Of a stretch of 64,000 nt of DNA, positions 47,867-56,743 are shown one piece after another (position 1 is the stretch's first letter; every line of letters starts with the position of its first letter). A model generated the notes under the pieces. It saw only the letters and a list, made by a program, of their open reading frames with translations. It was not told the DNA's origin and ran no database searches. A program made the translations under genes and the position numbers. Origin of the DNA: Streptomyces sp. MRC013 (GTDB taxonomy: Bacteria; Actinomycetota; Actinomycetes; Streptomycetales; Streptomycetaceae); NCBI RefSeq assembly GCF_023614235.1, contig NZ_CP094264.1:1860001-1924000 (forward strand), in the 5' to 3' direction.

Positions 47867-47958
47867 GGCGCCGCATCCTGTCAGTGCGGCGCCCCGGGAC
47901 GCGGACGACACCGCCGCCGGGCCGGCACCGTCCCCCGGCCGGCCCACACTGGGCCAGA

Positions 47959-49161
47959 ATGGGACGGGTGACCGATCTCGCCGCCTTCTCCGCGCTCCTC
48001 ACCGACGAGGGCCGCGACCTCCTCGCCGGCCTGCGCCACCACGACCCCGCCCAGGAGCTGGCCGTCGCCTCCCGGCTGCGCCGGAGCCACCCCGCGGCGC
48101 TGGTGTCGGCGGCGCTCGGCCAGGCGCGGCTGCGCCAGCGGGCGGCGGCGAAGTTCGGCGCCGACGACGCGCACCGGATGTTCTTCACGCCGAACGGCGT
48201 CGAGCAGGCCACACGCGCCCCGGTCGCCCGGCACCGGGCCGAGGCCTTCGCCCGGCTCGGCGTGCGGAGCGTCGCGGACCTGTGCTGCGGGATCGGCGGC
48301 GACGCGGTGGCGCTGGCCCGCGCGGGCATCGCCGTCCTCGCCGTCGACCGCGACCCGCTCACGGCGGCCGTCGCCCGCGCCAACGCCGAGGCGCTGGGCC
48401 TCGCCGACCTGGTCGAGGTGGCCTGCGCCGACGTCACGGAGGTCGACGTGTCCGGGTACGACGCGGTGTTCGCGGACCCGGCGCGCAGGGGCGGGCGGGG
48501 CAGGGTCTTCGCCCCGGAGGCGTACTCGCCGCCCCTGTCGTGGGCGGTGGAGGCGGCCCGCCGGGCCCCGTACGCGGCGCTGAAGGTCGCGCCGGGCGTC
48601 CCGCACGAGGCGGTGCCGCCGGACGCCGGGGCGGAGTGGGTCTCCGACGGCGGGGACGTGAAGGAGGCCGTGCTGTGGTTCGGCACGGCCCCCGGCTCCG
48701 TGCGGGCGACGCTGCTGCCGTCCGGAGCGACCCTGACCGCGTCCGCGACGCCGCCCGCCCCGCCGGTCCGGGGGGTCGGCCGCTACCTGTACGAGCCGGA
48801 CGGCGCCGTGATCCGGGCGCACCTGGTCGCGGAGGTCGCCGCGCGGCTGGACGGCGGGCTGATCGACCCGACGATCGCGTACGTCACGGCGGACGAGCTG
48901 CGCCCGACGCCCTACGCCGCCGCGTACGAGATCACCGACGAGCTGCCGTTCAACCTGAAGCGGCTGAAGGCGCTGCTGCGGGAGCGGGAGGTGGGCGTCC
49001 TGACGGTGAAGAAGCGCGGCTCGGCGGTGGAGCCGGAGGAGGTGCGCCGCCGGGTGAAGCCGAAGGGGCCGCACGCGGCGACGGTGTTCCTCACCCGTGT
49101 GGCGGGGGCGCCGACGATGCTGGTCGGCCGGCCCGCCGCGGCGCCGGAGGGCCGGGGCTGA
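47959..49161 (+). CDS. SAM-dependent methyltransferase with THUMP-like C-terminal domain
   Basis: A 400-residue class I methyltransferase. Helical N-terminus, then motif I ADLCCGIGGDAVALARAG, acidic loop VDRDPLTAAVARANAEALG, motif IV DAVFADPARRGGRGRVF with AYSPPLSWAV. The C-terminal part (VGRYLYEPDGAVIRAHLVAE to GVLTVKKRGSAVEPEEVRRR) is the THUMP-like domain of this actinobacterial family. Probably an RNA methyltransferase; substrate unknown. ATG 47959 or GTG 47968. Its last 70 bases overlap the convergent membrane-protein gene. Confidence 0.88.
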   Translation: MGRVTDLAAFSALLTDEGRDLLAGLRHHDPAQELAVASRLRRSHPAALVSAALGQARLRQRAAAKFGADDAHRMFFTPNGVEQATRAPVARHRAEAFARLGVRSVADLCCGIGGDAVALARAGIAVLAVDRDPLTAAVARANAEALGLADLVEVACADVTEVDVSGYDAVFADPARRGGRGRVFAPEAYSPPLSWAVEAARRAPYAALKVAPGVPHEAVPPDAGAEWVSDGGDVKEAVLWFGTAPGSVRATLLPSGATLTASATPPAPPVRGVGRYLYEPDGAVIRAHLVAEVAARLDGGLIDPTIAYVTADELRPTPYAAAYEITDELPFNLKRLKALLREREVGVLTVKKRGSAVEPEEVRRRVKPKGPHAATVFLTRVAGAPTMLVGRPAAAPEGRG

Positions 49162-49771
49162 GCAGCCGCACGGCCAGCCGGTAGTGGCCGACGGCCTTCG
49201 CCGCGCCGACGAGCCCGGTGAGCCACAGCAGGAACCCGGCGCCCATCCCGTACGCCACCTCGGCGTACGTGGTGGTGCCCGGCCGGGCCGACGCGGGCAC
49301 CGCGACGCAGAGCCCCAGTCCCGCCGCGCACAGGGCGAACGACACGAGCAGCCACACCAGGCTCGCGCCGGGCGCCCGGTGCCGGGCGTCGTGTGCGGGG
49401 GCGCGGTCCAGGGCGGCCCACCGGAGGAACAGCCGACGCGCCTCCAGGTCCTGCCGCACGCCCCCGACCTGGAAGTACACGGCGGGGACGAGCGCCCCGG
49501 CGCCCAGCCCGGCCAGGGCGAGGGACAAGGCGACGCCGAACACGCCCAGGGCCTCGTCGAACACGACGGCGGCGGCTCCGACCAGCCCCCAGCCGGCCTC
49601 CATCAGCAGCAGCCACAGCAGGAACACCGCCAGCCGGCCGCCGCCGAACATCCGCTCGCGCAGCTCGCCCATGGCCCGGTCCCGGTCGGCGAGCGACGCC
49701 TCGCGGTCGGGCCAGCAACTCAGGTGCGGGGGTGGCGGAGGCGGCGGCAGGGCACGGCGGTTGGGAGACAC
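49091..49771 (-). CDS. membrane protein of unknown function
   Basis: A 226-residue protein with a Pro-rich N-terminus, then hydrophobic segments: LAVFLLWLLLMEAGWGLVGA, VFGVALSLALAGLGAGALVP, SLVWLLVSFALCAAGLGLCV and YGMGAGFLLWLTGLVGAAKA. No catalytic motif recognised. The C-terminal 25 residues are Pro/Arg-rich and overlap the end of the methyltransferase gene on the other strand, which may mean the real stop differs by a frame error. Confidence 0.75.
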   Translation of the reverse strand: MSPNRRALPPPPPPPHLSCWPDREASLADRDRAMGELRERMFGGGRLAVFLLWLLLMEAGWGLVGAAAVVFDEALGVFGVALSLALAGLGAGALVPAVYFQVGGVRQDLEARRLFLRWAALDRAPAHDARHRAPGASLVWLLVSFALCAAGLGLCVAVPASARPGTTTYAEVAYGMGAGFLLWLTGLVGAAKAVGHYRLAVRLLSPGPPAPRRAGRPASSAPPPHG

Positions 49772-49841
49772 GGGGAAAGGCTAGACACCGCCGCCCGGCC
49801 GCCCCCGCCCGGTCCCCTGGTCCGGCCCGAAACCGCCCCCG

Positions 49842-50117
49842 TCACCCCTCCGCGGGGCCGGACCCGACGCCGTGCGAGACGAAGCGCCAGCGGTGGACCG
49901 GCCGGGTGAGCAGACCGGCGGGGGGCTCCGGAAACTCCGGGACCACGGCGTCCTCCGGGGCGTCCCACCAGGTCAGGACCAGGACCCGGTCCTGCGTCGC
50001 CGTGAACGTCTCGCGCCGCAGCGGTACGGCGGGCAAGCGCTGGGCGCGGGCCCACTCCAGGAGGTCGGCGCCGCGGCCGGGGAGGGCCCGGGCCTCCCAC
50101 ATCAGGGTGAGCGTCAC
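49842..50117 (-). CDS. small conserved protein coupled to tsaD
   Basis: A 91-residue protein starting [20 protein letters not shown]. The beta strands and [20 protein letters not shown] suggest a dimeric alpha-beta barrel like the antibiotic-biosynthesis-monooxygenase fold, but I am not sure. GTG 50117 overlaps the tsaD stop (GTGA), so it is translationally coupled to tsaD. Role unknown. Confidence 0.75.
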   Translation of the reverse strand: MTLTLMWEARALPGRGADLLEWARAQRLPAVPLRRETFTATQDRVLVLTWWDAPEDAVVPEFPEPPAGLLTRPVHRWRFVSHGVGSGPAEG

Positions 50118-51208
50118 GGGTAGAGGTTCTCCCCACCGGTCTCGTGCAGGTGGTCGTGGCCGTGGCGCCCCGGCACGTGCGGGTCCGTGACCGGCAGCGA
50201 CGAGTCCGCGGACAGCCCCAGGTCGGAGGCGGGCCGGTTGCGGGCGACCATCTCGGCGCCGAGCGCGGCGACCATCGCGCCGTTGTCGGTGCACAGGCCG
50301 GGGCGCGGCACCCGCAGCCGGATGCCGGCGCGTTCGCAGCGCTCCTCCGCCAGGGCCCGCAGCCGGGAGTTGGCGGCGACGCCGCCGCCGATCATCAGAT
50401 GGTCGACGCCCTGGTCCTTGCAGGCGCGGACGGCCTTGCGGGTCAGCACGTCGACGACGGCCTCCTGGAACGACGCGGCCACGTCCCGTACGGGCACCTC
50501 CTCACCGGCGCTCCGCTTCGCCTCGACCCAGCGGGCGACGGCGGTCTTCAGGCCGGAGAAGGAGAAGTCGTACGCCGGGTCGCGCGGCCCGGTCAGTCCG
50601 CGCGGGAACGCGATGGCGGCCGGGTCGCCCTCCCTGGCCAACCGGTCGATGACCGGCCCGCCGGGGAAGCCCAGGTCCAGCACGCGGGCGATCTTGTCGA
50701 ACGCCTCGCCCGCCGCGTCGTCGATGGTGGCGCCCATGGGGCGGACGTCGGAGGTGATGTCGGGGGCGAGGAGCAGCGACGAGTGGCCCCCGCTGACCAG
50801 CAGCGCCATCGTCGGCTCGGGCAGCGGGCCGTGCTCCAGCTGGTCGACGCAGATGTGCGAGGCCAGGTGGTTCACCCCGTACAGCGGCTTGCCCAGGGCG
50901 TAGGCGTACGCCTTCGCCGCCGAGACGCCGACGAGCAGCGCGCCCGCGAGGCCGGGGCCGGCGGTGACCGCGACGCCGTCGAGGTCGCGCGCGCAGACGC
51001 CGGCGTCCTTCAGCGCGCGCTCGACGGTCGGGACCATGGCCTCCAGGTGGGCCCGGGAGGCGATCTCGGGGACGACGCCGCCGAACCGGGCGTGCTCGTC
51101 CACGCTCGACGCGACGGCGTTCGCGAGCAGGGTGGTGCCGCGGACGACGCCGACGCCGGTCTCGTCGCAGGAGGTCTCGATACCGAGGACGAGGGGTTCG
51201 TCAGCCAT
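50114..51208 (-). CDS. tsaD: tRNA N6-adenosine threonylcarbamoyltransferase TsaD
   Basis: Transfers threonylcarbamoyl from TC-AMP to A37 of ANN-decoding tRNAs, with TsaB and TsaE. The 364 residues show the ASKHA fold: [16 protein letters not shown], the metal-binding [48 protein letters not shown] and [12 protein letters not shown]. Its ATG lies inside the end of rimI (8-base overlap). The window contains the complete TsaB/D/E set; TsaC is not here. Confidence 0.97.
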   Translation of the reverse strand: MADEPLVLGIETSCDETGVGVVRGTTLLANAVASSVDEHARFGGVVPEIASRAHLEAMVPTVERALKDAGVCARDLDGVAVTAGPGLAGALLVGVSAAKAYAYALGKPLYGVNHLASHICVDQLEHGPLPEPTMALLVSGGHSSLLLAPDITSDVRPMGATIDDAAGEAFDKIARVLDLGFPGGPVIDRLAREGDPAAIAFPRGLTGPRDPAYDFSFSGLKTAVARWVEAKRSAGEEVPVRDVAASFQEAVVDVLTRKAVRACKDQGVDHLMIGGGVAANSRLRALAEERCERAGIRLRVPRPGLCTDNGAMVAALGAEMVARNRPASDLGLSADSSLPVTDPHVPGRHGHDHLHETGGENLYP

Positions 51209-51902
51209 GGGTCTCAGCGCTCTCAGTGGTCTCGGTGGTCGGGGCGGTCCCGGCGGTCCCGGCGGTCCCGGCGGTCCCGCGCGTCCCGGCGGGGCCGGTG
51301 GGATCGGGGAGGCCGACGGAGTCGGTGGGGCCGGGGAGGCCGGTGGGATCGGCGGGGTCAGTAGGACCGGTGGAGCCGGCAGGACCGGCAGGACCGGGGG
51401 CCTCGGCGGCGTCCTGGACGGTCAGCCGCATCACGAGCGCGTCGACGTTCCCCGGCTGGTAGTAGCCGCGGCGGAAGCCGATCGGTTCGAAGCCGAAGCG
51501 CTCGTACAGCCGCTGGGCCCGGGTGTTGTCCACCCGCACCTCCAGGAGCACCTCCTCGCACTCGAAGGCGGTGGCGTGGTGGAGCAGCTCGGTCAGCAGG
51601 CGGGCGCCGAGCCCGGTGCCCCAGTGGTCGCGGGCGACGGCGATGGTCTGGACGTCGCCGAGCCCACCGGCCGCCGCGAGCCCCGCGTACCCGGCGATCC
51701 GCCCGGCGCGCGCGCCGCCCCCGCCGTCGGCCGGCTCCTCCGCGACGACGTACCGCCGGGTCGAGCGCGGGCCGCGCGCGTGGGCCAGCTCGGACCAGAA
51801 CATCCCCTCCGACCAGGCGTCCTCCGGGAACAGCTCCCGTTCGAGGTCCAGCACCGGTGCGATGTCCCACCAGCGCATCCCGCGCAGCACCGGCCCGGTC
51901 AC
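51201..51902 (-). CDS. rimI: ribosomal-protein-alanine N-acetyltransferase RimI, with long low-complexity tail
   Basis: GNAT acetyltransferase that modifies the N-terminal Ala of ribosomal protein S18 in E. coli. Core (about 1-165): [20 protein letters not shown], acetyl-CoA loop [59 protein letters not shown] 51902 overlaps the tsaB stop (GTGA). Most RimI proteins end near residue 165; this one continues for about 65 residues of Gly/Pro/Thr/Ala/Asp sequence ([20 protein letters not shown] and GTAGTAGTAGTA), partly from a 9-bp DNA repeat. The tail is probably disordered. Confidence 0.93.
   Translation of the reverse strand: MTGPVLRGMRWWDIAPVLDLERELFPEDAWSEGMFWSELAHARGPRSTRRYVVAEEPADGGGGARAGRIAGYAGLAAAGGLGDVQTIAVARDHWGTGLGARLLTELLHHATAFECEEVLLEVRVDNTRAQRLYERFGFEPIGFRRGYYQPGNVDALVMRLTVQDAAEAPGPAGPAGSTGPTDPADPTGLPGPTDSVGLPDPTGPAGTRGTAGTAGTAGTAPTTETTESAETHG
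51243..51278. repeat. 9-bp tandem repeat inside rimI tail
   Basis: Four exact copies of GGCGGTCCC (51243-51278), encoding repeated Gly-Thr-Ala on the minus strand, with degenerate copies on either side. Confidence 0.85.
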
Positions 51903-52552
51903 CGTGGCGTGACCACCTTGTAGTTCTTCGGCACCTGGGCGTCGGGGCGGCGCAGGTACATCGGCCGCGGCTCCGGCAGCTCCTCGCCGGCCGCGAGCCG
52001 CTCGGCGGCGAGCGCGGCGAGCGCGGCGGCCGACTGGTGCTCGGGGTCGCGGGCGTCCGGGAAGACCTCGCCGTACAGCCGCGCCCCGGCGCCGACCGCC
52101 GGGAGGCCGGCCACCCGGTCCGCGATGTCGGCGGGCCGGTCGACGGACGGCTCGGTCGCCCGGGTGCGGTGGTCGTCGTACCGGGCCCAGTAGACCTCCT
52201 TGCGCCGCGCGTCGGTCGCCACGACGAACGGCCCGTCGATGCCGGAGGCGTACGCGAGCCCGTCGAGGGTGCACAGCCCGTAGGCGGGGACGCCGAGCGC
52301 GGAGGCGAAGGTGGCCGCCGTGACCAGGCCGACCCGCAGCCCGGTGTACGGGCCGGGGCCGACGCCCACGACGACGCCCGTGACGGCGCCGGGCCCCAGG
52401 CCCGCCTCGCCCAGGACGCGGTGGACGGCGGGCAGCAGCAGCTCCCCGTGCCGCCTCGCGTCGACCCGGCCCGACCGGGCGACGACGGAGCGCCCGTCGT
52501 GGAGGGCGACGGTGACGGCGGGGGTGGCGGTATCCATGGCGAGCAACAGCAC
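51899..52552 (-). CDS. tsaB: tRNA threonylcarbamoyladenosine biosynthesis protein TsaB
   Basis: Scaffold partner of TsaD in t6A synthesis. The 217 residues have an ASKHA-like N-terminal domain: LLLAMDTATPAVTVALHDGR, RRHGELLLPAVHRVLGEAGL, and VGVGPGPYTGLRVGLVTAAT. ATP-site residues are degenerate, as usual for TsaB. Start at 52552 is GTG (VLLLAMDTA). First gene of tsaB-rimI-tsaD, all overlapping. Confidence 0.95.
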   Translation of the reverse strand: MLLLAMDTATPAVTVALHDGRSVVARSGRVDARRHGELLLPAVHRVLGEAGLGPGAVTGVVVGVGPGPYTGLRVGLVTAATFASALGVPAYGLCTLDGLAYASGIDGPFVVATDARRKEVYWARYDDHRTRATEPSVDRPADIADRVAGLPAVGAGARLYGEVFPDARDPEHQSAAALAALAAERLAAGEELPEPRPMYLRRPDAQVPKNYKVVTPR

Positions 52553-52655
52553 GCGAACAGCCTACGGCGCCCGCGGGGCGGGCACGGCGCCCCCGTACCG
52601 GCCGGGCGCTGGTGCTACGGTCACACCGGTACGGTCGTACGAGAGGTGGAGCAGC

Positions 52656-53234
52656 GTGGCAGGGAGCAGCTCGGGATGGGTCGCCGGGCTCACGGCGGCG
52701 GCGCTCGCGGCGGTCGGCCTCCTCGCCTACCAGGCGTCGGCCACCGCCCCCGCGGATCTCCGGTCCGGGACGAAGGCGACCGGCTCCGCGTCGCCGTCCG
52801 CCTCCGCCGGGCACGCCGGTCCGGGCGCGTCGGGGAAGCCCGCGAAGGACCCCCTGGCCCTGCCGCCGGAGTCCGGTTCGGGCGAGCGCGTGGTGTACGC
52901 GCTGGCCGACCGGCGGGTCTGGCTGGTCGACGAGGGCGGCGAGGTCGTCCGTACGTTCCGGGTGACGCCGAGCGCGGTCAGCCCGGCACCCGGCACCTAC
53001 GCCGTGACGTCCCGGTCGGGCGCGGCCCGCGGGTCCGACGGGGTGCGGGTCGAGCACGTGGTGCGGTTCGCGACGGTGGAGGGGATCACGGTCGGTTTCA
53101 GCGCGGCCGTCGACGACTCCACGCCCCGTCCGGACCCGGTCCGCCGTACGGGCGGGGTGCGGATGGCGCGGGCGGACGGCAGCGCGCTGTGGGCGTTCGC
53201 CACGATCAACGTGAAGGTCGTCGTCGTCCCCTGA
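52656..53234 (+). CDS. secreted protein resembling an L,D-transpeptidase fold without the catalytic Cys
   Basis: A 192-residue protein with an N-terminal membrane or signal segment (GLTAAALAAVGLLAYQASA), a Ser/Pro/Ala linker and a C-terminal domain of about 115 residues. The domain pattern VVYALADRRVWLVDEGGEVV, TFRVTPSAVSPAPGTYAVTS and RRTGGVRMARADGSALWAFA follows a YkuD L,D-transpeptidase. The catalytic SHGC(I/V)R motif reads RTGGVRM: Cys is Gly and His is absent. Probably a non-catalytic YkuD-like domain; this is inference. GTG 52656 with GGAG upstream; divergent from tsaB. Confidence 0.65.
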   Translation: MAGSSSGWVAGLTAAALAAVGLLAYQASATAPADLRSGTKATGSASPSASAGHAGPGASGKPAKDPLALPPESGSGERVVYALADRRVWLVDEGGEVVRTFRVTPSAVSPAPGTYAVTSRSGAARGSDGVRVEHVVRFATVEGITVGFSAAVDDSTPRPDPVRRTGGVRMARADGSALWAFATINVKVVVVP

Positions 53235-53318
53235 CGGGCGCGGGGCCCGTCCGACGGGCGCACGGGCCCGTCCGCCCGGGCCGTGGACGCGCCCCTCGGC
53301 CGGGCCGCGCGGCCGCGG

Positions 53319-53507
53319 TCACGCGGCCCGGGGCGCCTCGTCCCCCTCCGGCCGGGCGGCCCCGTCGGGCTCGCCGCCGGCCGGGGCCGGCTCCCGGGCG
53401 GGCGCGGGGTCCGGCGGGGTGGAGACGGCGTTCGCGGCGGCGCAGGAGGCCAGCAGGTCGCGCATGGACACCTCCGACGGCTGCCGCCGTTCCGGCTGCT
53501 GCGGCAT
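53319..53507 (-). CDS. small acidic protein of unknown function
   Basis: A 62-residue protein: a polar start (MPQQPERRQPSEVS), one amphipathic segment MRDLLASCAAANAVSTPP and an acidic Pro/Ala-rich tail. AGGAGG lies six bases before ATG 53507, an unusually good ribosome site here. A perfect palindrome lies 35-50 bp upstream, so the gene is probably regulated. I do not recognise a family; it could be a regulatory or precursor peptide. Confidence 0.6.
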   Translation of the reverse strand: MPQQPERRQPSEVSMRDLLASCAAANAVSTPPDPAPAREPAPAGGEPDGAARPEGDEAPRAA

Positions 53508-53541
53508 GGTTGCCTCCTGGCTCCGCTGGCGGGACGGGGGA

Positions 53542-53557
53542 GTTAGGTAGACCTAAC
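53542..53557. promoter_or_regulatory. palindromic operator-like site GTTAGGT-AG-ACCTAAC
   Basis: Perfect 7-bp arms with a 2-bp centre, just upstream of the small acidic protein gene on the minus strand. The half-sites TTAGGT and ACCTAA are those of the DtxR/DmdR1 iron box, but that box has a 7-bp gap between them and this has two. Could be a variant metal-regulator site or another dimeric regulator's operator. Confidence 0.5.
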
Positions 53558-53658
53558 CAGCGTTGGTCTCCATGTGACCACGCCCCGGAGGTGCGGCGCA
53601 ACAACATGCCGACGTCTTGTCGGAAAGTACGGAGCCCCCGGCGCCCCGGACGGGCCGA

Positions 53659-54183
53659 TCAGTGCGGAACGAGGTCCACGCCCTCCCAGCGCGCCCCCAC
53701 ACCGGTCAGCACCACCTCGCGCCGGTCGTCGTCCGTGGAGCCGACGGCCCGGTGGATCACCACGTGCAACCGGTCGTCGGTCAGCCCCTCGACCTTGCCC
53801 TCGCCCCACTCGACCACGACCACCGAGTCGGGCAGGGAGACGTCGAGGTCCAGGTCCTCCATCTCGTCGAGGCCGCCGCCCAGCCGGTACGCGTCGACGT
53901 GCACCAGCGCGGGGCCGCCGGTCAGGGAGGGGTGGACGCGGGCGATGACGAACGTCGGGGAGGTGACCGCGCCGCGCACCCCGAGGCCCTCGCCGAGGCC
54001 GCGCGTCAGGGTCGTCTTGCCGGCGCCGAGCTCGCCGGTGAGCATCACGAGGTCGCCGGGGCGCAGCAGCCGGGCGAGGGTGCGGCCGAGCTCCTGCATC
54101 TCCCCGGGCGAGTGGACGGTGAGGCGGGCGGTGGCGGCGGAGGGACCGGCGGTCCCCGTCGTGTCGGTGTGCGCTGCTTCCAT
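53659..54183 (-). CDS. tsaE: tRNA threonylcarbamoyladenosine biosynthesis ATPase TsaE
   Basis: P-loop ATPase that resets the TsaB-TsaD complex. About 174 residues: a 25-residue variable start, then SPGEMQELGRTLARLLRPGD, Walker A GELGAGKTTLTRGLG, SPTFVIARVHPS, LVHVDAYRLGG, VVVVEWGEGKVEG. ATG 54183 (MEAAHTDTTG) is used; TTG 54192 is in frame and would nearly touch the upstream hydrolase stop. Gap to that stop is 10 bases, so the two are co-transcribed. Confidence 0.94.
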   Translation of the reverse strand: MEAAHTDTTGTAGPSAATARLTVHSPGEMQELGRTLARLLRPGDLVMLTGELGAGKTTLTRGLGEGLGVRGAVTSPTFVIARVHPSLTGGPALVHVDAYRLGGGLDEMEDLDLDVSLPDSVVVVEWGEGKVEGLTDDRLHVVIHRAVGSTDDDRREVVLTGVGARWEGVDLVPH

Positions 54184-54193
54184 GCCGGCCAAC

Positions 54194-55393
54194 CTAACCG
54201 GTGCCGGCCTCGGCCCCCGCCGCGTCCGGGGCGAGCGCGCCGGCCCGGACCAGCAGCCCCAGGAGGCGCGCGGTGACCGTCCGCGGGTGCTCCAGCATCA
54301 CCAGGTGCCCGGCGTCCGGCACGACGACGAGCTCCGCGTCCGGCAGGAGCGCGGCGATGGCCTCGGTGTGCGACCGGGGCGTGACCACGTCCCTCTCGCC
54401 GGCCAGGGCCAGGACCGGGACGTCCGCGTCGGCGAGGACCGTCAGCGCGTCGGCCTTGTCGTGCTCGGCGAACGCCGGGTAGAACTCCGCGACCACGTCG
54501 ATCGGCGTCGCCTCGATCATCCGCTCCGCGAACCGGGCGAGGACCGGGTCCACCTCCCGCGCCCCGAAGCTGTACCGCCTGACCAGCCCGGCGAACAGGT
54601 CGGCCGTGGCCCGGCGCCCCCGCTCCACCAGCTCCGCGCGCGCCCCGAGCGCCCGCAGGACGCCGGGCAGCGCGCGCCGCACGGCCTGGGCGGGTGCCGT
54701 GGGCAGGCCGTAGGTGAGCTCCGCCAGCCGCCCCGCGGACGTGCCGACGAACGCCACGCCGGCGACGCGGTCCCGGACGAGCTCCGGGTACTGGTCCACC
54801 AGCGCCATGACGGTCATCCCGCCCATGGAGTGCCCGACCAGCACCAGGGGCCCCTCCGGCGCGGCCGCGTCGACGACGGCCTTCAGGTCGCGCCCGAGGC
54901 GGTCTATGGAGACGGGCCCGGCGCCCCGCCGGGACCGCCCGTGGCTGCGCTGGTCCCAGTACACGGCGCGCGCCACGCCCCGCAGGGCGGCGCGCTGGAA
55001 GTGCCAGGAGTCCTGGCTGAGGCAGTAGCCGTGGCTGAAGACGACGGTGGCGCGCGGGGAGCCGGGCGCCTCCGCGCCGCCGGGGTCCTCGGTCTCGTAG
55101 TGGAGGACCGTGCCGTCGTCGGCCACGGCCGTGCCCGGGGTGCCGCGCAGGGTGCCGTACGGGGCGGAGGCGTCCAGGGCGAGGCGGGCCTCGCGGCGGA
55201 CGCCCCGGCCCACGGTGAGCCGCTCCAGGGCGACCCCCGCGGCCGCGCTCGCCGCGACCACGCCGAGGGCCGCGCCCGCGAACCCGGCGCGCCGCCGCCA
55301 GCCCCCGGCGGCGGCCCGGCCGCCCGCCTCCACGAGGGCCGCGCCGGCCGCCGGGGCGGCGCCCGCCCCCGTACCCGTACCGGCCTCCGTCAC
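54194..55393 (-). CDS. alpha/beta hydrolase with N-terminal membrane segment
   Basis: Alpha/beta-fold hydrolase of about 399 residues. A hydrophobic N-terminal segment (GFAGAALGVVAASAAAGVAL) anchors the domain, which has FSHGYCLSQDSWHFQRAAL (oxyanion hole), WDQRSHGRS, nucleophile elbow LVGHSMGGMTVMAL, acid Asp in ERDVVTPRSH and His in DAGHLVMLEHP. Conserved between alr and tsaE in Streptomyces; substrate unknown. GTG 55393 (VTEAGTG) follows GGGGGAG; GTG 55429, overlapping alr, is also possible. Confidence 0.88.
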   Translation of the reverse strand: MTEAGTGTGAGAAPAAGAALVEAGGRAAAGGWRRRAGFAGAALGVVAASAAAGVALERLTVGRGVRREARLALDASAPYGTLRGTPGTAVADDGTVLHYETEDPGGAEAPGSPRATVVFSHGYCLSQDSWHFQRAALRGVARAVYWDQRSHGRSRRGAGPVSIDRLGRDLKAVVDAAAPEGPLVLVGHSMGGMTVMALVDQYPELVRDRVAGVAFVGTSAGRLAELTYGLPTAPAQAVRRALPGVLRALGARAELVERGRRATADLFAGLVRRYSFGAREVDPVLARFAERMIEATPIDVVAEFYPAFAEHDKADALTVLADADVPVLALAGERDVVTPRSHTEAIAALLPDAELVVVPDAGHLVMLEHPRTVTARLLGLLVRAGALAPDAAGAEAGTG

Positions 55394-55403
55394 GGCTCCC
55401 CCA

Positions 55404-56588
55404 CTACCCCCGCTCGTCCAGGTGGACACGCGGCACGCGCGCGCCGACGCGCGTGACGATCTCGTACGCGATGGTCCCGGCCGCCCGCGCCCAGTCCTCG
55501 GCGGTGGGCTCGCCGTCGTCGCCGGGCCCGAACAGCACCGCGCGGGCGCCCGGCTCGACCGTGTCGTCGCCCAGGTCCACGACGAACTGGTCCATCGCGA
55601 CCCGGCCGGCCACGGTCCGCACCGCCCCGCCCAGCAGCACCGGGCCGCGGCCGGAGGCGTGGCGGGGGACGCCGTCGGCGTAGCCGAGCGGGACGAGGGC
55701 GAGGTTGGTCTCGCGGTCGGTGACGTAGTGGTGGCCGTAGCTGACGCCCAGGCCCGGCGGCGCCTGCTTCACGCACGCCACGCCGGCGCTCAGCCGCATC
55801 ACGGGCCGCAGCCCGAAGTCGGCGGGGGTGCCCACCTCGGGGCCGGGCGAGATGCCGTACATCGCCACGCCGGTGCGGACGAGGTCGAAGTGGGCCTCGG
55901 GGAGGGTGAGGGTGGCGGGCGAGTTGGCCATGTGCCGCACCTCGGGCTCGGCGCCGGCCTTCTCCGCGTACTCCAGCATGGAGTGGAAGCGCGCCAGCTG
56001 GGCGCCGATCGAGGGGTGGCCGGGCTCGTCGGCGCAGGCGAAGTGGGACCACAGGCCGGTGATCCGGAGGTGGCCGTCGGCCTGTGCGTCCAGGGCCTCG
56101 CCGACGAGGCGGGGCCAGTCGCCGGCCAGGCAGCCGTTGCGGCCGAGGCCCGTGTCGGCCTTGAGCTGGACGCGGGCGGGCCGGCCGGCGGCGCGCGCCG
56201 CCGAGACGACCTCGCCGAGGGCCCACGGCCCGCTGACGGTGATGTCCACGTCGGCCTCGACGGCGGCGCGGAACGGCCCGCCGGGCGTCCACAGCCAGCA
56301 CAGGACCGGGGCGTCGATCCCCGCGGCACGCAGCGCGAGCGCCTCGTGCGGCGTGGCCGTGCCGAGCCAGGCGGCGCCCGCGTCGAGCGCGGCGCGGGCG
56401 CACGGCACGGCGCCGTGCCCGTACGCGTCCGCCTTCACGACCGCCATGACCCGGGCGCCGCCCGGCTCGACCCGCGCCCGCAGCGCGCGGACGTTCGCGC
56501 GGAGCGCGGCGAGGTCGATCTCGGCGCGGGCGCGGGTGTCGGGGATCTCGGCCTCTCGGGTGGCGCGGGGCTGCGGTGTCGTACTCAT
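55404..56588 (-). CDS. alr: alanine racemase
   Basis: PLP enzyme making D-alanine for peptidoglycan. The 394 residues have the PLP Lys in MAVVKADAYGHGAVPCARAA, the barrel segments QLKADTGLGRNGC, GLWSHFACADEP, MANSPATLTLPEAHFDLVRT, GVAMYGISPGPE, and the C-terminal catalytic Tyr region GVSYGHHYVTDRETNLALVP. ATG 56588. It starts the run alr-hydrolase-tsaE; the promoter should lie in 56589-56743. Confidence 0.96.
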   Translation of the reverse strand: MSTTPQPRATREAEIPDTRARAEIDLAALRANVRALRARVEPGGARVMAVVKADAYGHGAVPCARAALDAGAAWLGTATPHEALALRAAGIDAPVLCWLWTPGGPFRAAVEADVDITVSGPWALGEVVSAARAAGRPARVQLKADTGLGRNGCLAGDWPRLVGEALDAQADGHLRITGLWSHFACADEPGHPSIGAQLARFHSMLEYAEKAGAEPEVRHMANSPATLTLPEAHFDLVRTGVAMYGISPGPEVGTPADFGLRPVMRLSAGVACVKQAPPGLGVSYGHHYVTDRETNLALVPLGYADGVPRHASGRGPVLLGGAVRTVAGRVAMDQFVVDLGDDTVEPGARAVLFGPGDDGEPTAEDWARAAGTIAYEIVTRVGARVPRVHLDERG

Positions 56589-56743
56589 CGCGCCCAGTGT
56601 CTCAGGTGCGCCCCGGAACCCAGGGCTCCACATCCCCCTGACGACCCCCTCAACCCCACGCGGCACATCCTCCGGGCCGTGGCCGGGCTGTACGACCGGG
56701 CGCGCGGGCCGCCGGCGGACCGGCTCATGAGGCTGATGGCGGA

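Noticed and set aside
53542..53557. Calling the palindrome a true DmdR1/IdeR iron box
   Set aside because: The half-sites match but the spacing is two bases instead of seven, so the known protein would not fit the same way; left as an unassigned operator.
51857..55456. A 1199-residue plus-strand ORF across tsaB, tsaE and the hydrolase
   Set aside because: Shadow of the minus-strand core genes; composition is Arg/Gly/Pro-rich with no conserved fold, and it crosses several real genes.
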